DNA from: Megamerina dolium
Lineage: Eukaryota > Arthropoda > Insecta > Diptera > Megamerinidae
Assembly: GCA_963854835.1 (NCBI GenBank)
Contig: OY978530.1
Location: 32,393,695 to 32,457,694, forward strand
Reading direction: 5' to 3'
Length of the DNA stretch: 64,000 nucleotides
In this document: piece by piece, positions 28,825 through 41,304 of the stretch
How positions within the stretch are numbered: position 1 is the first letter of the stretch
How the letters are laid out: each line of letters opens with the position of its first letter
Program-made: the position numbers and the translations under genes
Notes under the pieces: model-generated
Seen by the model: the letters and a program-made list of their open reading frames with translations, nothing else
Told to the model about the DNA's origin: nothing
The model's database searches: none

Positions 28825-30535
28825 ATAATTTTGGTTTAAATAATAATGTACTAAAGAAAAATGTATTATGCCCATATAAAACCGAAGAAATGTCTTCATC
28901 ACTACCACCACCGCTAATATCGCTTACCTTGGAGCAGTAAGTATTTATTTTAATTTAATTATTTAGCACTTTATTTCTTTATTTCTGTATTTTTAGAATC
29001 GCACTATTGTAGAGCATGATCCCAAAAAATATATCAGGTCATATGTCATATTAATCTTCCAGTTTCTCTCAATGTATACATACATGTATTTAATTACTAC
29101 ATCAATCTTTCATTTCACCGTCCGAAAAGGGATATGTGTGACAAATGCTCCATATATGATAACAAAAAAGATAACTTAGATCCGAAAATATTAGCAGAAT
29201 ACAAGAAGCACAAGGACGACAAAATGTTTATGAAGGCAGAAAGAAATGAGGATCGCCAAAACTTCGATCAATCAAATGCAATTATATGTTTCGATTTGCA
29301 AAATGTTTTCAATTTACCAAAATGCTACTCCTCAGACTTTTTTTATAAAAGGAAATTGGCTGCTTTTAATTTAAGGGGCACAACTAGTTTGACCGCCTGA
29401 AAAAAGGTGATTTTTGTGAATTGTTTAAAAAAAAAGTATTGCATCGAATGTTTTAAAATTATGCAGATATATTTGTGCATAAATAATGAATACAAAGTAA
29501 TTTTTTCAAATGAAAATATTAGATTTTCAGCAAGTTATCCACCATCTCCTGAGTCTTCAAAAAAAAAGTTTTCCCATTGCTGCAGTGATTGTAGTCTTTG
29601 CAGTGCCTGAAATCAAAAAAACCAAAAATTTTATTAAACTAGGTTATATTTCCTATACAATGGCCCTCGATTGTAAAATAAAAAATGAAATGCAACAAAA
29701 TGGCGGTTTTTTTTTATATTTTTCATCCAATCATAAAACTGGAGGGTCATTGTATGGAAAAACAAATACAAAATAAGCTAAAAGAAGACCCAAGTCGATC
29801 GGTTGATTTGTTATTAAGTTACAGCTGCAGCAAATTTGAAAAATTTAGTTTTAGAAAAAACGCGTTTAAAGGTAAAAGTACTGATTTCATTGTTCATTGC
29901 AGCTGTTCTGTAGAAGGCTGCAACTCAGAATCTATTTGAGATTTTCACTTGAAATTTTAATGTTATTTTTAAAGGTATAAATTATCAAAAAATGCAAAAA
30001 CAAAAACAAAACGAAATTTTCAAAATTTCAAACTAATTGTGCAAACATACCAAACTTAACGTATTACGCAATATGGAACGAAGCTATGAATGTTAGAGCT
30101 GGAAACGACATTGCGATTGCATTAGTCAAGATATTAACTCGAATGTGGAATACAATTTTTTATGAAGAATTTTTACTACTGTTCAATATATATGTATGTA
30201 CATGCGTATGGAGTACTTATAGGCATATTCCATTAACGCAATGCATATATAAGTATTTATAAACATATGCACTTACTATATAACATATAAAGTGTTTCAC
30301 AATATTATTTAACTTTTTATAATATTAAATTTCATAAAATTTCAGTAATTTTGATAAAGAAGGCAGGCATAAAGGCATCGTTTTATCGAAGCACCCGACA
30401 ATCAGAAATATCAGAAATGTAAATACGATGTTGTTGCTTTTTGTAGTAATTTCATTAATTTCTTTGTGTTGTGAGTCAAAATAATGCTCATCTAATTTAT
30501 GCATTTTGACTCACTATAATTGTTACAATAATATT

Positions 30536-30901
30536 AAAAAATAAATAAATATGTGGCACTTAAAGCCCCAAAGGGCTCATTGGCCGAGCTTCTCTTCTAT
30601 TAGTGTTGTGCGTCTTAAATTTTGTACAGTATTAGAATGGACCTACTTATTTTAGCCGGTTCCGAACGGCAGAACACTTGTGACATCACTTTTTCTGAGC
30701 TTTGTCACAGAGTTCTTTTTAGAAGCTTTTTCATGGCAAGTTGTTACTGTCGGAAGAATTGCCAATTGCTTGCCGACAGGTGGGTACCATTCGAAAGAAA
30801 AATCTTTTCGATATAAAATTTGTTATGCATCAGCCGGGTATTGAACCACGACCTACAGATCAGAAGGCGAACACACTAACCACTGAGCTACGGCACCCAC
30901 G
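30536..30901 (-). mobile_element. tRNA-derived SINE, full length (copy 4)
   Basis: A complete minus-strand copy whose head (GTGGGTGCCGTAGCTCAGTG in sense) abuts a long (TA)n tract at 30904 and whose tail reads TTTATTTATTTTTT. Nested in the decayed DNA transposon. Confidence 0.9.
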
Positions 30902-31080
<179 letters not shown>

Positions 31081-31922
31081 TTATTGTGTGATCTTATTTC
31101 AATATATGTTAATTTGCTATGTTAATTTATAGAATTTTTCTCCAGGACATGGCATTGCTCTCTTCAAAATCTCTGTATTCTACAACTCTGTTAAGTGACC
31201 CTGATATTTATAATCAGAAATAAGCTCAAAAGCCATAGTAGTACTTCTCTGGTATTAAACGTTCTCTGATATAACGCAAAAGTTTTCAGAACCGGGTCTT
31301 TCCTTGCTGCAGGAAATTGATTGTGGACATAGTACAATCGAAAACATCGCAGAAATATGGAAATTGGAAGTCCTGTCTCTTTGATTTAAAGATTAAACGA
31401 TTTTTGTTACGTGAGTGTGAAACTAAAATTTTTCAGATGGTGCCTTCTAACTTCAAGTTATATTCTCAACTTTGTTTTCAACAGCTTCCATTTTCAAAAA
31501 GCAAATTTATTAAATATCAACAGAATAAATATACAATATTTTACAAAGATGCTGGAAAAGAAATTAATTACCAGAATGCTAATTTAAATAAAAATGTTGG
31601 TTTCAAAAGGGATATCAAAGATATCTTAAAATCAATTTTAATTGTTGCTACTCTAAAAGCAATATCTTCAGAAAATACAGAAATCAGTACAATAAATAAT
31701 TTATTTTGATTTTCACGAAAAGAAGATTAATTTATTTTCTAATTTTGTTTTTAGACGATTTTTTGTTTAATATTATTTTCTATATTTAATTTTTTTATTA
31801 AAGACTGTAATAAAATGTGTTTTACTTATTAATAAGATAAGATTTAATGTCTTCACACTTCTCAAATATATACTTAGTGTTTAAATGGCTAATGAACAAA
31901 TTTTGGAATAGTATGGAATATC

Positions 31923-32278
31923 GTGGGTGCCGTATCTCAGTGGTTAGTGTGTTGGCCTTCTGACCTGTAGGTCGTGGTTCAATCCTCGGCTGGTGCATAG
32001 CAAATTTAATATCGAAAAGATTTTTCTTTCGAACGGTATCCACCTGTCGGCAAGCAATTAGCAATTCTTCCTACAGTAACAACTTGAGAAAGCTTCTAAA
32101 AGAACTCTGTGACAGAGCTAAGAAAAAGTGATGTCACAAAGGTTCTGCCGTTCGGAACCGGCTAAAATAAGTAGGTCCCTTCTAATATTGCCCAAAATTT
32201 AACAGGCACAATAGTAATGGAAGAGAAGCTCGGCCAATGAGCACTTCGGGGCCTTAAGTGCCACATATTAATATTTTT
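31923..32278 (+). mobile_element. tRNA-derived SINE, full length (copy 5) with clear target duplication
   Basis: Head to tail copy with the B box changed to GGTTCAATCCTC. TATGGAAT occurs at 31912-31919 and again at 32279-32286, directly after the T-rich tail. This duplication confirms the family's 5' and 3' ends. Confidence 0.9.
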
Positions 32279-32345
32279 TATGGAATGTCGTATGGAACCT
32301 CTTAAGTGTAAAAATGATCGACTTTGCTGCATACGACAAACTAAT

Positions 32346-32663
32346 TATGAACAAAAATCACAACATGTGTTCGGCGTAGAAGCCGATAACTAAATCATAA
32401 TCATTTAGTGTAATTACTCCACTCAACAAAATGTTTTTCTGCTACCCTAACTTAGCTATGTATTATTAAAATTTGTTAACTTCATATTCCTCTTTATGCT
32501 ATGTACTAGGTATATATATGTACATATGCACTATAATTTATTTTTAAGGCTTGATTATATATGTACATACAGTATGTATGTACATATATTTTTATATTTT
32601 TATTATATTTTTTTGGGTAACTAGTACTTTTTAAATGCATAAAATAGTTCATATAGTACATAT
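32346..32663. other. AT-rich spacer, possibly part of an older LTR
   Basis: No gene seen. Given that the next LTR element inserted at 32664 and errantivirus-type sequence resumes on its far side, this stretch may be the outer part of that older element's LTR. That is inference only. Confidence 0.35.
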
Positions 32664-32864
32664 TGTTACGAAAATGCCTTTATTGGGCTGTTCGTATCGA
32701 CTAGATTGCATAAAAAAAATGTACAAATCAATTCTATTTTTCTTATTAAATTCAAATATAAAAATATCTCAAATATTTCAAAGAGAATCTAATTTCTAAT
32801 CTTTCTGTACAAGTATATTTTTCACCAGTGTTTTTGTTAAGTGATTTGTTTATTATTTACAACA
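32664..32864 (-). repeat. 3' LTR (201 bp)
   Basis: TGTTACGAAAATGCC...TTACAACA on the plus strand. Near-identical to 36474-36674. Preceded in element sense by the purine tract AAGTGGAGGGCAG. Confidence 0.93.
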
Positions 32865-32875
32865 CTGCCCTCCAC

Positions 32876-33332
32876 TTAAACTTGTTCGTCCCGAACAAGT
32901 GTTCCCATATCGCCGTGATAAGGAGCCAGCCGTTCCAGATGTACTATTTTCAATTTTGCTCGACGATGCCCTGATTGTTGAATCCGATACACAACATCGT
33001 TGATTCTGTTTATCACTTTATATGGTCCTTCCCAATGCATTTGTAATTTAGGAGACAAGCCCTTTTTCCGTTGTGGATTATGAAGCCATACCAGGTCTCC
33101 TTTATGGTAGCCTTTTGAATTTGTTCGTAAATCATATCTGGCCTTCATCTTGTCACTTGTTATCTGAATTCGCCTTCTTATGAAACGATGCACTTCATCT
33201 AGTTGATTTCGTTTGTTCTCAACGTAGTCACATATAGGTTTGTCAGACGATGGAGTTACTCCAAATTTCAAATCAGCCGGTAATCTTACATCTGTACCGA
33301 AAACTGCTCTTGCTGGTGTTGTTGCTGTGGAA
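32876..33332 (-). pseudogene. Integrase C-terminal part of deleted pol
   Basis: The minus strand carries the post-catalytic integrase region: NSTATTPARAVFG just upstream of 33271, then MKFGVTPSSDKPICDYVENK, a helical segment, and a chromatin-facing C-terminal domain with WEGPYKVINRINDVVYRI and LKIVHLERLAPY. It is in a different frame from the main pol stretch. The segment that should hold the catalytic Glu is missing between the two. Confidence 0.87.
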
Positions 33333-35078
33333 TTATGCTGTGCAGACCGATATGCAAGTAGAAACCAAAAAGCCCAAAATTACGCAAACTTCTTTAAACA
33401 CCGTTGATTCGAAGTTTCGCCCTTGGTCAGAATGCAGCTCTAATGGGACACCAAATCGTGTAATCCAATTGTTCACGAATACTTCAGCGACCATGTTCGC
33501 TTCTTGATTTGGAATAGGGTACACTTCTGGCCACTTGCTAAAGTAGTCCATTACTACCAACACATACCTATTTCCCAAGTTGCTCGTGGGGAACGGTCCC
33601 GCTATGTCCAACGCAATTCGTTCAAACGGAGCACCCGTGTTGTACTGTTGCATCTTACCTCGAGTCCTTCTATGTGGCCCTTTTGCTGATGAGCATTGGT
33701 CACATCTTCTTATAAAGTCTGCCACGGATTCCTGACACCCAACCCAGTAGAAGCGCCTCTTGACCTTTTCTGTGGTTTTAGCTATGCCTAAATGACCTCC
33801 ACTGGATGCATTGTGATATTCTGAAATTACCTCCTTGATTCTGGACTTTGGTACCACCAGAAGGTTATTTGCGGTTTTGCCATCTTCACTTTCCCATGTC
33901 CGGTACAGACAACCATCACTAAGGTGCAAGCTTTGCCATTGCGCCCAGTATGCTTTAGATATCGGGCTTTCACTAGCCATTTCTTGCCAGTCTGGTCGGA
34001 TGCCATGCTCTTTACTTTTCATGATTTTTGCAAGATCTGGGTCGTTCCGCTGCTCTTTTTGTATTCGTTCACTGGTCCAGGACTCTTCCGGAAGGGCATT
34101 TAAAAGCCGGATGTCTACAATGTGTTCCTTGCTTTCGGCTCGTGAACAATGTTTGCATTCAGTGCTGCAGGGACGATGCGATAAGGCATCAGCATTGCCA
34201 TGATGATCTCCTTTACGGTGCTCAATTACAAAATCGTAGCTTTGCAATCGCTCAATCCATCGCGCTAGTTGACCTTCCGGATCCTTGAATTGTAGTAGCC
34301 ACCGGAGCGCTGCATGGTCAGTCCTGAGATGGAATTGTTGTCCGTATAGATACTTATGAAAGTGTTTCACGCATTCCATTATGGCAAGTAGCTCCCTTCG
34401 CGTTACGCAGTAGTTTCGCTCTGGTTTTGACAAAGTTTTGCTGTAGTAGGCTATCACTTTTTCTTGTCCTTCTATTATCTGAGACAGTACTCCGCCGATT
34501 CCGTAGCCGCTCGCATCCGTATCCAATATAAATGTTTTGCCAGGTGTTGGGTAAGCTAATACTGGTGCGGAGCAGAGTTGTTCTTTGAGCTGTTCGAAAG
34601 CCTTATCTTGTGTAGCACCCCATTTGAATGCCTGGTTCTTCCTAGTTAGCTCATGTAAACTACTGGCTATGTTTGCAAAGCCGGGCACGAACCGTCTGTA
34701 GTAGGTACACAGGAAACTTCTTAGATCATGCAGGTTTGTTGGTTTTGGCCACTTTTTCACCGCTGCTATTTTCTCGTCGTCTGTGTGAACGCCTTTCGTG
34801 GTTACCTTGTGACCGAGATACCGAACTTCACGTTTGAAAAGTGAACACTTCCTTGAGTTCAGTTTCAGTCCAGCGGCTTCTATTCGTTCAAAAACCTCCT
34901 TCAATTTCGGTGCATCTTCACCTGTTGCTGTGCGAAGTTTTATACCAACTAATGGCACAAACTCTTTCACCAGGCCACTTTTTATTATCGAGTGAGACGC
35001 GCCAGTATCCAAAGTCAAAATAAATGCTTTATTGTTAATTTTTCCATCGATGGTCAGACTGTTAGGCACGCGTTCCAT
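33333..35078 (-). pseudogene. Pol with reverse transcriptase catalytic core deleted in frame
   Basis: 581 open codons begin with the protease motif ILTLDTGASHSIIKSGLV. After about residue 57 (TATGEDAP) they jump directly to KLKEVFERIEAAGLKLNSRK, the C-terminal end of reverse transcriptase. The fingers, palm and its DD box are absent while the frame is kept. The following parts are intact: connection (YLGHKVTTKGV), RNase H (ILDTDASGYGIGGVL; LRTDHAALRWL), HHCC finger (HNASSGGHLGIAKT; CDQCSSAK) and the first two integrase Asp residues (ALDIAGPFP; LHSDQGRNF). A second deletion then removes the Glu region and changes frame near 33340. Confidence 0.92.
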
Positions 35079-35146
35079 TTGAGAGATGAGAATGGTGGGG
35101 CAACCCGTTGTGGGAGCCAGCTCACGCCCCTTGGAACTGGCTCGTT

Positions 35147-36442
35147 TTAATTTAACGATGGCTTATACGTAGTCTCGTTAATGCTGTTCACCCCGTCTTC
35201 GAGTTTTTTCTTCCCTGGAGAGCTTGATCGAGAACGTTTTCGACGGCGATCCCGTGCCATATGTCCAGGTTTAGCACAATTAAAGCACTTTCCACTAAAT
35301 GTGCCTTCACGTCGAACTACTGCAGCTTGCTCGGACTTGATCACTTGGCGTACCACTTCAACCAGATCATCCGTTTCAATCCCCAATTTCCGAACCTTAT
35401 GTGTTGGACGACACATCAAACCAGCAGCTTCATATGTCAGCGCACTGCTAACAATTTCTGCAAAAGTCGCTCTCGGGGACATGATTGTTTGTCGTTTTGT
35501 TTCGGGATCACGTATGCCTTCGATGAATGTGTCAATTTTAATTATCTCAATGAAATCACTAGGTTTGCCAGCATACGAGATGTTGCACAGCCGTTCATTA
35601 TCTGAGGCATATTGTTGAAGAGTTTCGCCAATCCGTTGTACCCTTGCTTTTAGTTCTACTCTGTGCAACTGGGTCATATAGCTACTGTCGTATTTCCGCT
35701 TCAAAGTATCCATCAACGCTTGATAGCTGTTGCGCTCGTGCTCTGGAACCTGCTGTAAAACTTCCGCTGCATTACCTTTTAATGCCACAATTAATGCAGA
35801 AGTTTTTTCGTTAACACCCCACTGATTTGCTAAGGCGGTTGTTTCAAATTGCAACTTGAAAACATCAAAAGCCGTCGATCCATCAAACGTTGGTGATTTT
35901 AATTTGATGGCACCAGAATCTCGAACGATTGTTGTTGTAGTTCCACTTAGTTCTATTGAATTAAAGCGATTTTCCAGGTGCCGAATCTTCTCGTCTATTA
36001 CAACTTGTTTCTCGCTTAGCTCTTGTACTTTCTGGTCAGTCTGATCCATTCTTTCTAAGAATTGCTTTTGAATATCTAAAGAGGCCTCGGTAAGCTGTTC
36101 CTGCATGACGGTAGAGTTTTCTTCAAATTTCTCTTGCAACAGTGTAGCCATTCCTTTCTTAGATTCAGTAGAGTGTTTATCAAGTTGCTCCTGCATCTGC
36201 TGCATCATCGATTTCATAAACTCCATCATTTGGCCAGATGCGTCCGTTTTTTCCACTTCTTCAATTACACCACCTGCAACATCTTCTTCATAGAACTCAT
36301 GTTCATCAACATTTACACCGTTGGCTTCCATAGCCTCTCGTAGTCTCACTTGCAGTTCTGCCTTAATACCGGATGAGGATAGATCCAATGATGCTAACTG
36401 TTGTTTCAGTTGCTCCACTTTCAGCTGGTTAAACTTCACCAT
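35147..36442 (-). CDS. Gag of the deleted LTR element
   Basis: From the ATG at 36442 (MVKFNQLKVEQL) about 431 codons are open. Order: SAP-like helix pair at residues 4-37, acidic stretch, long heptad-type coiled coil (roughly 75-160), capsid-like domain (about 190-330) and one zinc knuckle. The knuckle reads CFNCAKPGHMARDR, so the fourth metal ligand (Cys) is replaced by Arg through a single-base change (CGC for TGC). A basic Arg/Ser tail follows. An upstream in-frame GTG exists but the ATG fits the SAP motif start. Gag is otherwise uninterrupted. Confidence 0.9.
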   Translation of the reverse strand: MVKFNQLKVEQLKQQLASLDLSSSGIKAELQVRLREAMEANGVNVDEHEFYEEDVAGGVIEEVEKTDASGQMMEFMKSMMQQMQEQLDKHSTESKKGMATLLQEKFEENSTVMQEQLTEASLDIQKQFLERMDQTDQKVQELSEKQVVIDEKIRHLENRFNSIELSGTTTTIVRDSGAIKLKSPTFDGSTAFDVFKLQFETTALANQWGVNEKTSALIVALKGNAAEVLQQVPEHERNSYQALMDTLKRKYDSSYMTQLHRVELKARVQRIGETLQQYASDNERLCNISYAGKPSDFIEIIKIDTFIEGIRDPETKRQTIMSPRATFAEIVSSALTYEAAGLMCRPTHKVRKLGIETDDLVEVVRQVIKSEQAAVVRREGTFSGKCFNCAKPGHMARDRRRKRSRSSSPGKKKLEDGVNSINETTYKPSLN

Positions 36443-36453
36443 TTTTTTAAGCA

Positions 36454-36471
36454 ATCCCACCGCTGTCACCA
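36454..36471 (-). promoter_or_regulatory. Primer binding site, tRNA-Leu-like
   Basis: Two bases inside the 5' LTR the sense strand reads TGGTGACAGCGGTGGGAT. It is complementary to a leucine-tRNA type 3' end with about one difference from the fly form I know. tRNA identity is inference. Confidence 0.75.
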
Positions 36472-36473
36472 AT

Positions 36474-36674
36474 TGTTACGAAAATGCCTTTATTGGGCTG
36501 TTCGTATCGACTAGATTGCTTAAAAAAAATGTACAAATCAATTCTATTTTTCTTATTAAATTCAAATATAAAAATATCTCAAATATTTCAAAGAGAATCT
36601 AATTTCTAATCTTTCTGTACAAGTATATTTTTCAGCAGTGTTTTTGTTAAGTGATTTGTTTATTATTTACAACA
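36474..36674 (-). repeat. 5' LTR (201 bp)
   Basis: Matches 32664-32864 except for two substitutions that I see (GCTTAAA versus GCATAAA; TCAGCAG versus TCACCAG). Confidence 0.93.
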
Positions 36675-38057
36675 ATATTTTGTTGAAGTTATTTCTGATG
36701 TTAGTCAGTAATCTAAAAACAGTCAAGCAATAAAGTACGATTTCGTTTGTACTTCTACAATACTTATTATTCTGTATCGCTGCTAAAAAAGCTTAAAAGC
36801 TCAACATTTGGTGACCCCGACGTTTCACCGATTTTTTTCAATAAATTGAAGCCATTATCGTAACGGATATTTTTATTCGGGAATTTTCTTTGCGGAAGCA
36901 AGATTTGCAAACAATTTACAATACGAATTTTGATATAACTTCGTCACACATTTGGCTTATTTTAACGATTTACCAAAAATGTTAAAGTAGAAGGTGCGAT
37001 GTAAATCGCTTTAGACAAACAAAAACTCGTGCTCACACGCATTTACTCCACCCTGCCAATCGAACATTTCGACCTTTTAATTATGTTTACACCTTAACCA
37101 TTACATGGCGATCCTGCGGACATCGAACTAGGGTCAATATTCATCTCTTCCATATGAATCAGGAACAATTTAACGAGATTTTTGAAAAGTGAGTAAAATT
37201 CTAAAATACCATCCGTAGCCGGTAACGGTACAACCAGTGCTCCTCCCCTACGCACCAACTCTGCAGATAGCATGCTCGAAACCAATATTCATAGAAGAAC
37301 ACAGAGCCAGCGAACGGCATCAACGACAAAGCAAGAAAGAAAACAAATACTAAAAAAGGCGGTAGACGGAGTAACAAGATAAAACGAAAGATAGCGGATC
37401 TTTACAGGATCATCCCATTAACCATAAGCAAGCAACAAAAAAGCAAATTCATAAACAAACAATTGGATCTGAAACGAAAATTTTAATGGGATATTTCAAA
37501 TGCAAGGAAGAAATGATAACCAAAAACGGGTATCGCTTCCGCAAAGAGCGTAAATGAAGAAAACACCGTGCTGCTGTACTCAAATATATCTACCTGCTCA
37601 ATATTCATTATAAAAAATATGGAAACATATTGGATTAGTAACAATAAGACAGAACAATGTTTAAGCTATTATAGAAATATACATTTTAATCTAATTGATA
37701 CATGGAATTCCAAGTTTTACATAGTTTGTTAGCAAAACTAAAGAAAACCCCAAATAGGACATTTACGAAGAATAACATAGAAGATAAAAAGAAATTATTA
37801 AATGAGATTTGGGAAAATTTAAACAAAAATATAGATAGTATAGACCGTAAAATTAATTAGACATAAAATTAAGTACGCAGATTAGTCATTATTCACAAGC
37901 CAGAAACAGACATGACCATTTTTAATATCGAATTAGCCCATAGGGCGATACCAGTTTTCACTGAGCAACATAAAGAATTAGAGGCATTTTTAACTATTGT
38001 TGAGCTACTATACAACACTTACGAAGAAGGTGCAAAGAAACAACTATTTAATTCATA

Positions 38058-38293
38058 AAAACGGCAGAATCCTTGTGACATCACTTTTTCTGAGCTTTGT
38101 CACAGAGTTCTTTCAGAAGCTTTTTCATGGCAAATTGTTACTGCCGGAATAATTGCCAATGCTTGACGACAGGTGGGTACCGTTCGAAAGAAAAATCCTT
38201 TCGATATTAAATTTGTTATGCTTCAGACAGGAATCGAACACACGACTTACAGATCAGAAGGCCAACGCACTAACCACTGAGCTACGGTACCCA
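38058..38293 (-). mobile_element. SINE copy 6, tail-truncated
   Basis: The minus-strand head (GGTACCGTAGCTCAGTGG) and central body are present to about AACGGCAG. The 3' third with the GCCACATA end is missing. Inserted where gag and protease of the errantivirus relic should continue. Confidence 0.85.
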
Positions 38294-38689
38294 TCAAAAA
38301 TAGAGCTAACACAAATATTTAGAGAATATCAATCGATTTTTTTCCTAGAATGAGAAAATCTTGCAACCAAAAATGTTTATAAACAAAAGCTAAACTTATC
38401 ACAAGCAACATTAAACCACCACACATACAGAATATTCTGAAATCAAAAAATAAGTTAAAGATTTGATAGATAATGATATTATAGAATCCTCTTACAGAAG
38501 CTCTTATAGCGCATCATTACTATTAGTACCTAAAAAGACGACAAAAAGAAATGACGCTTAGTAGTAGAGTTTAGAAATGCGAGAATAGTAAATGATAAAT
38601 TTCAACTAACAAGATTAAAGGACGTTCTAAACATGTAGGAAGAGCTTAATATTTTTCAACGCTAGATAATTACCCGACCTGACATATAG

Positions 38690-39725
38690 ATGGCAGCAGT
38701 AGTTTGAAAAAAAAAATTACTTTGGTGAAAAGTGGCAACCTTATAAAACATATGCTTAACTTTCAAGCCGCCACAATGTTTAGTATTTGTTTTGGAGCCA
38801 TCGAAAGTTAACGACCTCAGTGAATTTGTAAACATGGAAAAAATTGGTCACCGTTATGTAATTCAATACTTTCATTTGAAAGGTCTCAGTCCAATAAATA
38901 TTGAAACCGAACTAGATTTTACTCTGGAGGAGTCTGCTCCTTCGTTTACGACCATAAAATATTGGGTGGCAGAGTTGAAACTATATCGTAGGAGCTTCCA
39001 AGACGAACACCGTAGTGGTCGACCAATTGAGTATTGGATGATCGCCCGCTGGAGGTGCGTGAGCTAGGTGAAATTACAGTCATTTCAATTAGTGCTATAT
39101 ATCGTATATTGACCGAAAATTTGGAGATGAAAAAGCCGTGTGCAAGATGGGTCTCGTTTGCTCACAATAGAACAAAACGAATAGAAACGTCGTGAAGATG
39201 TTTTTATAGGCGATGTTTCACAGTAATAAATCTTAGTTTTTGCGACGGGTCGTAACTATGGATGAGACACCTGAGACAAAGGAGCAGTCAAAACAGTCGA
39301 GTGAAAGGGGATAATTGTGTCCAAAGAAGGCGAAGACAGTTCCATCTGCAGTCAAGGTTATGGCGTCTGTTTTTTGGCATGCACATGGGATAATTTTTAT
39401 TGATTATCTTCAAAAATGAAAAACAATCACCGACGAGTATTATACTAATGATGAAATAAATGAAATAAAAGAAAAAATACCGCATTTGGCAAAAAGAAAG
39501 TATTGTTTCATCATGACAATGCACCAGTTCACACATCCGCTATTGCGATGGCCAAAATCAATAAGGTAAAAGTCGAATTGCTTCAGCACACACCTTATTC
39601 GCCAGATTTAGCTCCTTCGGATTATTTTCTATTTGCAAATTTGAAAAATGGCTTGGTGGTAGAAGATTTGCAAACAATGAAGAGGTGGAGTCTGCGGTAG
39701 ATGACTATTTTAATGACTAGCTCAT
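38690..39725 (+). mobile_element. Mariner element relic inside reverse transcriptase of the errantivirus relic
   Basis: Plus-strand transposase blocks are MEKIGHRYVIQYFHLKGLSP at about 38835-38894, FTTIKYWVAELK, DEHRSGRPIE, IYRILTENLEMKKPCARWVS near 39095-39150, and FHHDNAPVHTSAIAMAKI with HTPYSPDLAPSDYFLF at 39505-39630 (the D,D34D-type pair). Stops and shifts break the frame. Retrotransposon code stops near 38685 (FST...) and resumes at about 39731 (FHKYHYIKNS), which brackets the insertion at a TA dinucleotide. The terminal repeats are not clearly paired. Confidence 0.8.
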
Positions 39726-40372
39726 TTCACAAATATCATTATATAAAAACTCTAGACCAATGACAGCATTTTCCACGAAGGATGGGCATTATCAATTCAA
39801 ACGTTTACCATTCGTACTAAAAATCTTATCCAATAGTTTTCAACGTATGTATGTTAACAAGGGTATTAAAAAGTTGAAATTCAGAAGCTTTCCTATAAGT
39901 AGATGACATAATAGTATTCGGTTGCTCATTAAATCACCATAATCGAAACCTTATAAAAGCTTTCAATCGTTTTCAATCAAAAATCATATACCTAGGACAC
40001 CCTATAACAGACAAGGGATTAGAAACAGATCCTACAAAATGAGAAGCGGTTATGAAATACCCACAACCAACTAATACTGACAAAGTAAGGAGATTTGTAG
40101 CCTTTTTTTAATTATTGCCGACGATTCATATCGGATTTTGCAGCACAATATCCAAACTTTGATAAGCTTATTATTCTAACTACAGACTCATCTGATTTAG
40201 CACTATGAGCAGTACTCTCACAATGAGCGATGGGTGATGATTTACCAATATCTTATGCAAGCAAATCTTTGCAAAAACATGTCTTCAACAAACCAATAAT
40301 TGAAAAAGAATTACTAGCTGGGGAATAAATATTTTTAAACCATACCTTTAGGAGAAAAAAAATTTAATAGGC

Positions 40373-40521
40373 ACTAGTGGCGTAGCCAGGGGAATTAGGA
40401 CTTGTTAAAAAAGAAAAATTATATATACATATTTAAAAATCATTCATTAAAAATTTTTTTAAAATACATCTTTTCATCTAATCCCCCTTGCCAAAATCCT
40501 GACTACGCCACTGGCGGCCAC
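40373..40521. mobile_element. Small MITE with hAT-like terminal repeats
   Basis: The left end reads AGTGGCGTAGCCAGG and the right end is its near inverse CCTGACTACGCCACT, enclosing about 150 bp of AT-rich DNA with no frame. It interrupts the RNase H segment of the errantivirus relic. An 8 bp duplication is suggested but not clean. Confidence 0.7.
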
Positions 40522-40937
40522 TGATCATAGACCACTAGTCTCACTGTTTTTACATAAGAATCCATCTTCAAAGATGACAAGAATCCGACTAGATTTATCG
40601 GATTATAATTTTGAGGTAAAAGTAACACTAACGCGGACGCTCTCTCATATATGAAATTAGATAGCAGCAACCTCAAACAATTTATATCACAAAAAGAGAA
40701 CGAAGAAACTGCGGAGATACTATTACAGACAAGAAGCACAGAAAAAGCAACTGATAATGCGAGCAATAATAAAAAAGAGCAAAGGCAACAAAAAGAACAC
40801 ACTAATGTGGTTACATCGTTCTTTATCATACATTAATGATCTAGCCCTTAGTGATAATGACTATATTTTGAAATCGATGAATATATATACATTCAAACAA
40901 ACGTATAACCGGTTACAAATGAATAAAGCCTCGCCAA

Positions 40938-41304
40938 TAAAAAAAATAAATAAATATGTGGCACTTAAAGCCCCAAAGGGCTCATTGGCCGAGCTTCTCT
41001 TCTATTACTGTTGTGCGTCTTAAATTTTGGACAGTATTAGAATGGACCTACTTATTTTAGCCGGTTCCGAACGGCAGAACACTTGTGACATCACTTTTTC
41101 TGAGCTTTGTCACAGAGTTCTTTTTAGAAGCTTTTTCATGGCAAGTTGTTACTGTCGGAAGAATTGCCAATTGCTTGCCGACAGGTGGGTACCATTCGAA
41201 AGAAAAATCTTTTCGATATAAAATTTGTTATGCATCAGCCAGGTATTGAACCACGACCTACAGATCAGAAGGCGAACACACTAACCACTGAGCTACGGCA
41301 CCCA
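40938..41304 (-). mobile_element. tRNA-derived SINE, full length (copy 7)
   Basis: A minus-strand copy, close in sequence to the one at 30536-30901. Flanking AATAAA at both sides may be its target duplication. Nested between RNase H and integrase parts of the errantivirus relic. Confidence 0.9.

Larger units (their letters stand above)
32664..36674 (-). mobile_element. Ty3/gypsy-type LTR retrotransposon with large pol deletions, 4.0 kb
   Basis: 201-bp LTRs at 32664-32864 and 36474-36674 (TG...CA) differ at only two sites that I see. A 4 bp duplication ATAT flanks the element (32660-32663 and 36675-36678). The primer site resembles leucine tRNA, and a purine tract (AAGTGGAGGGCAG) abuts the 3' LTR. 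Gag is complete, but pol lacks most of reverse transcriptase and part of integrase, so this copy cannot move by itself. The tRNA-Leu primer and layout suggest the Mdg3/micropia side of Ty3/gypsy; this is inference. Confidence 0.93.

Noticed and set aside
37094..37285. Minus-strand 63-codon frame
   Set aside because: It lies opposite broken errantivirus gag and shows no similarity to a known family.
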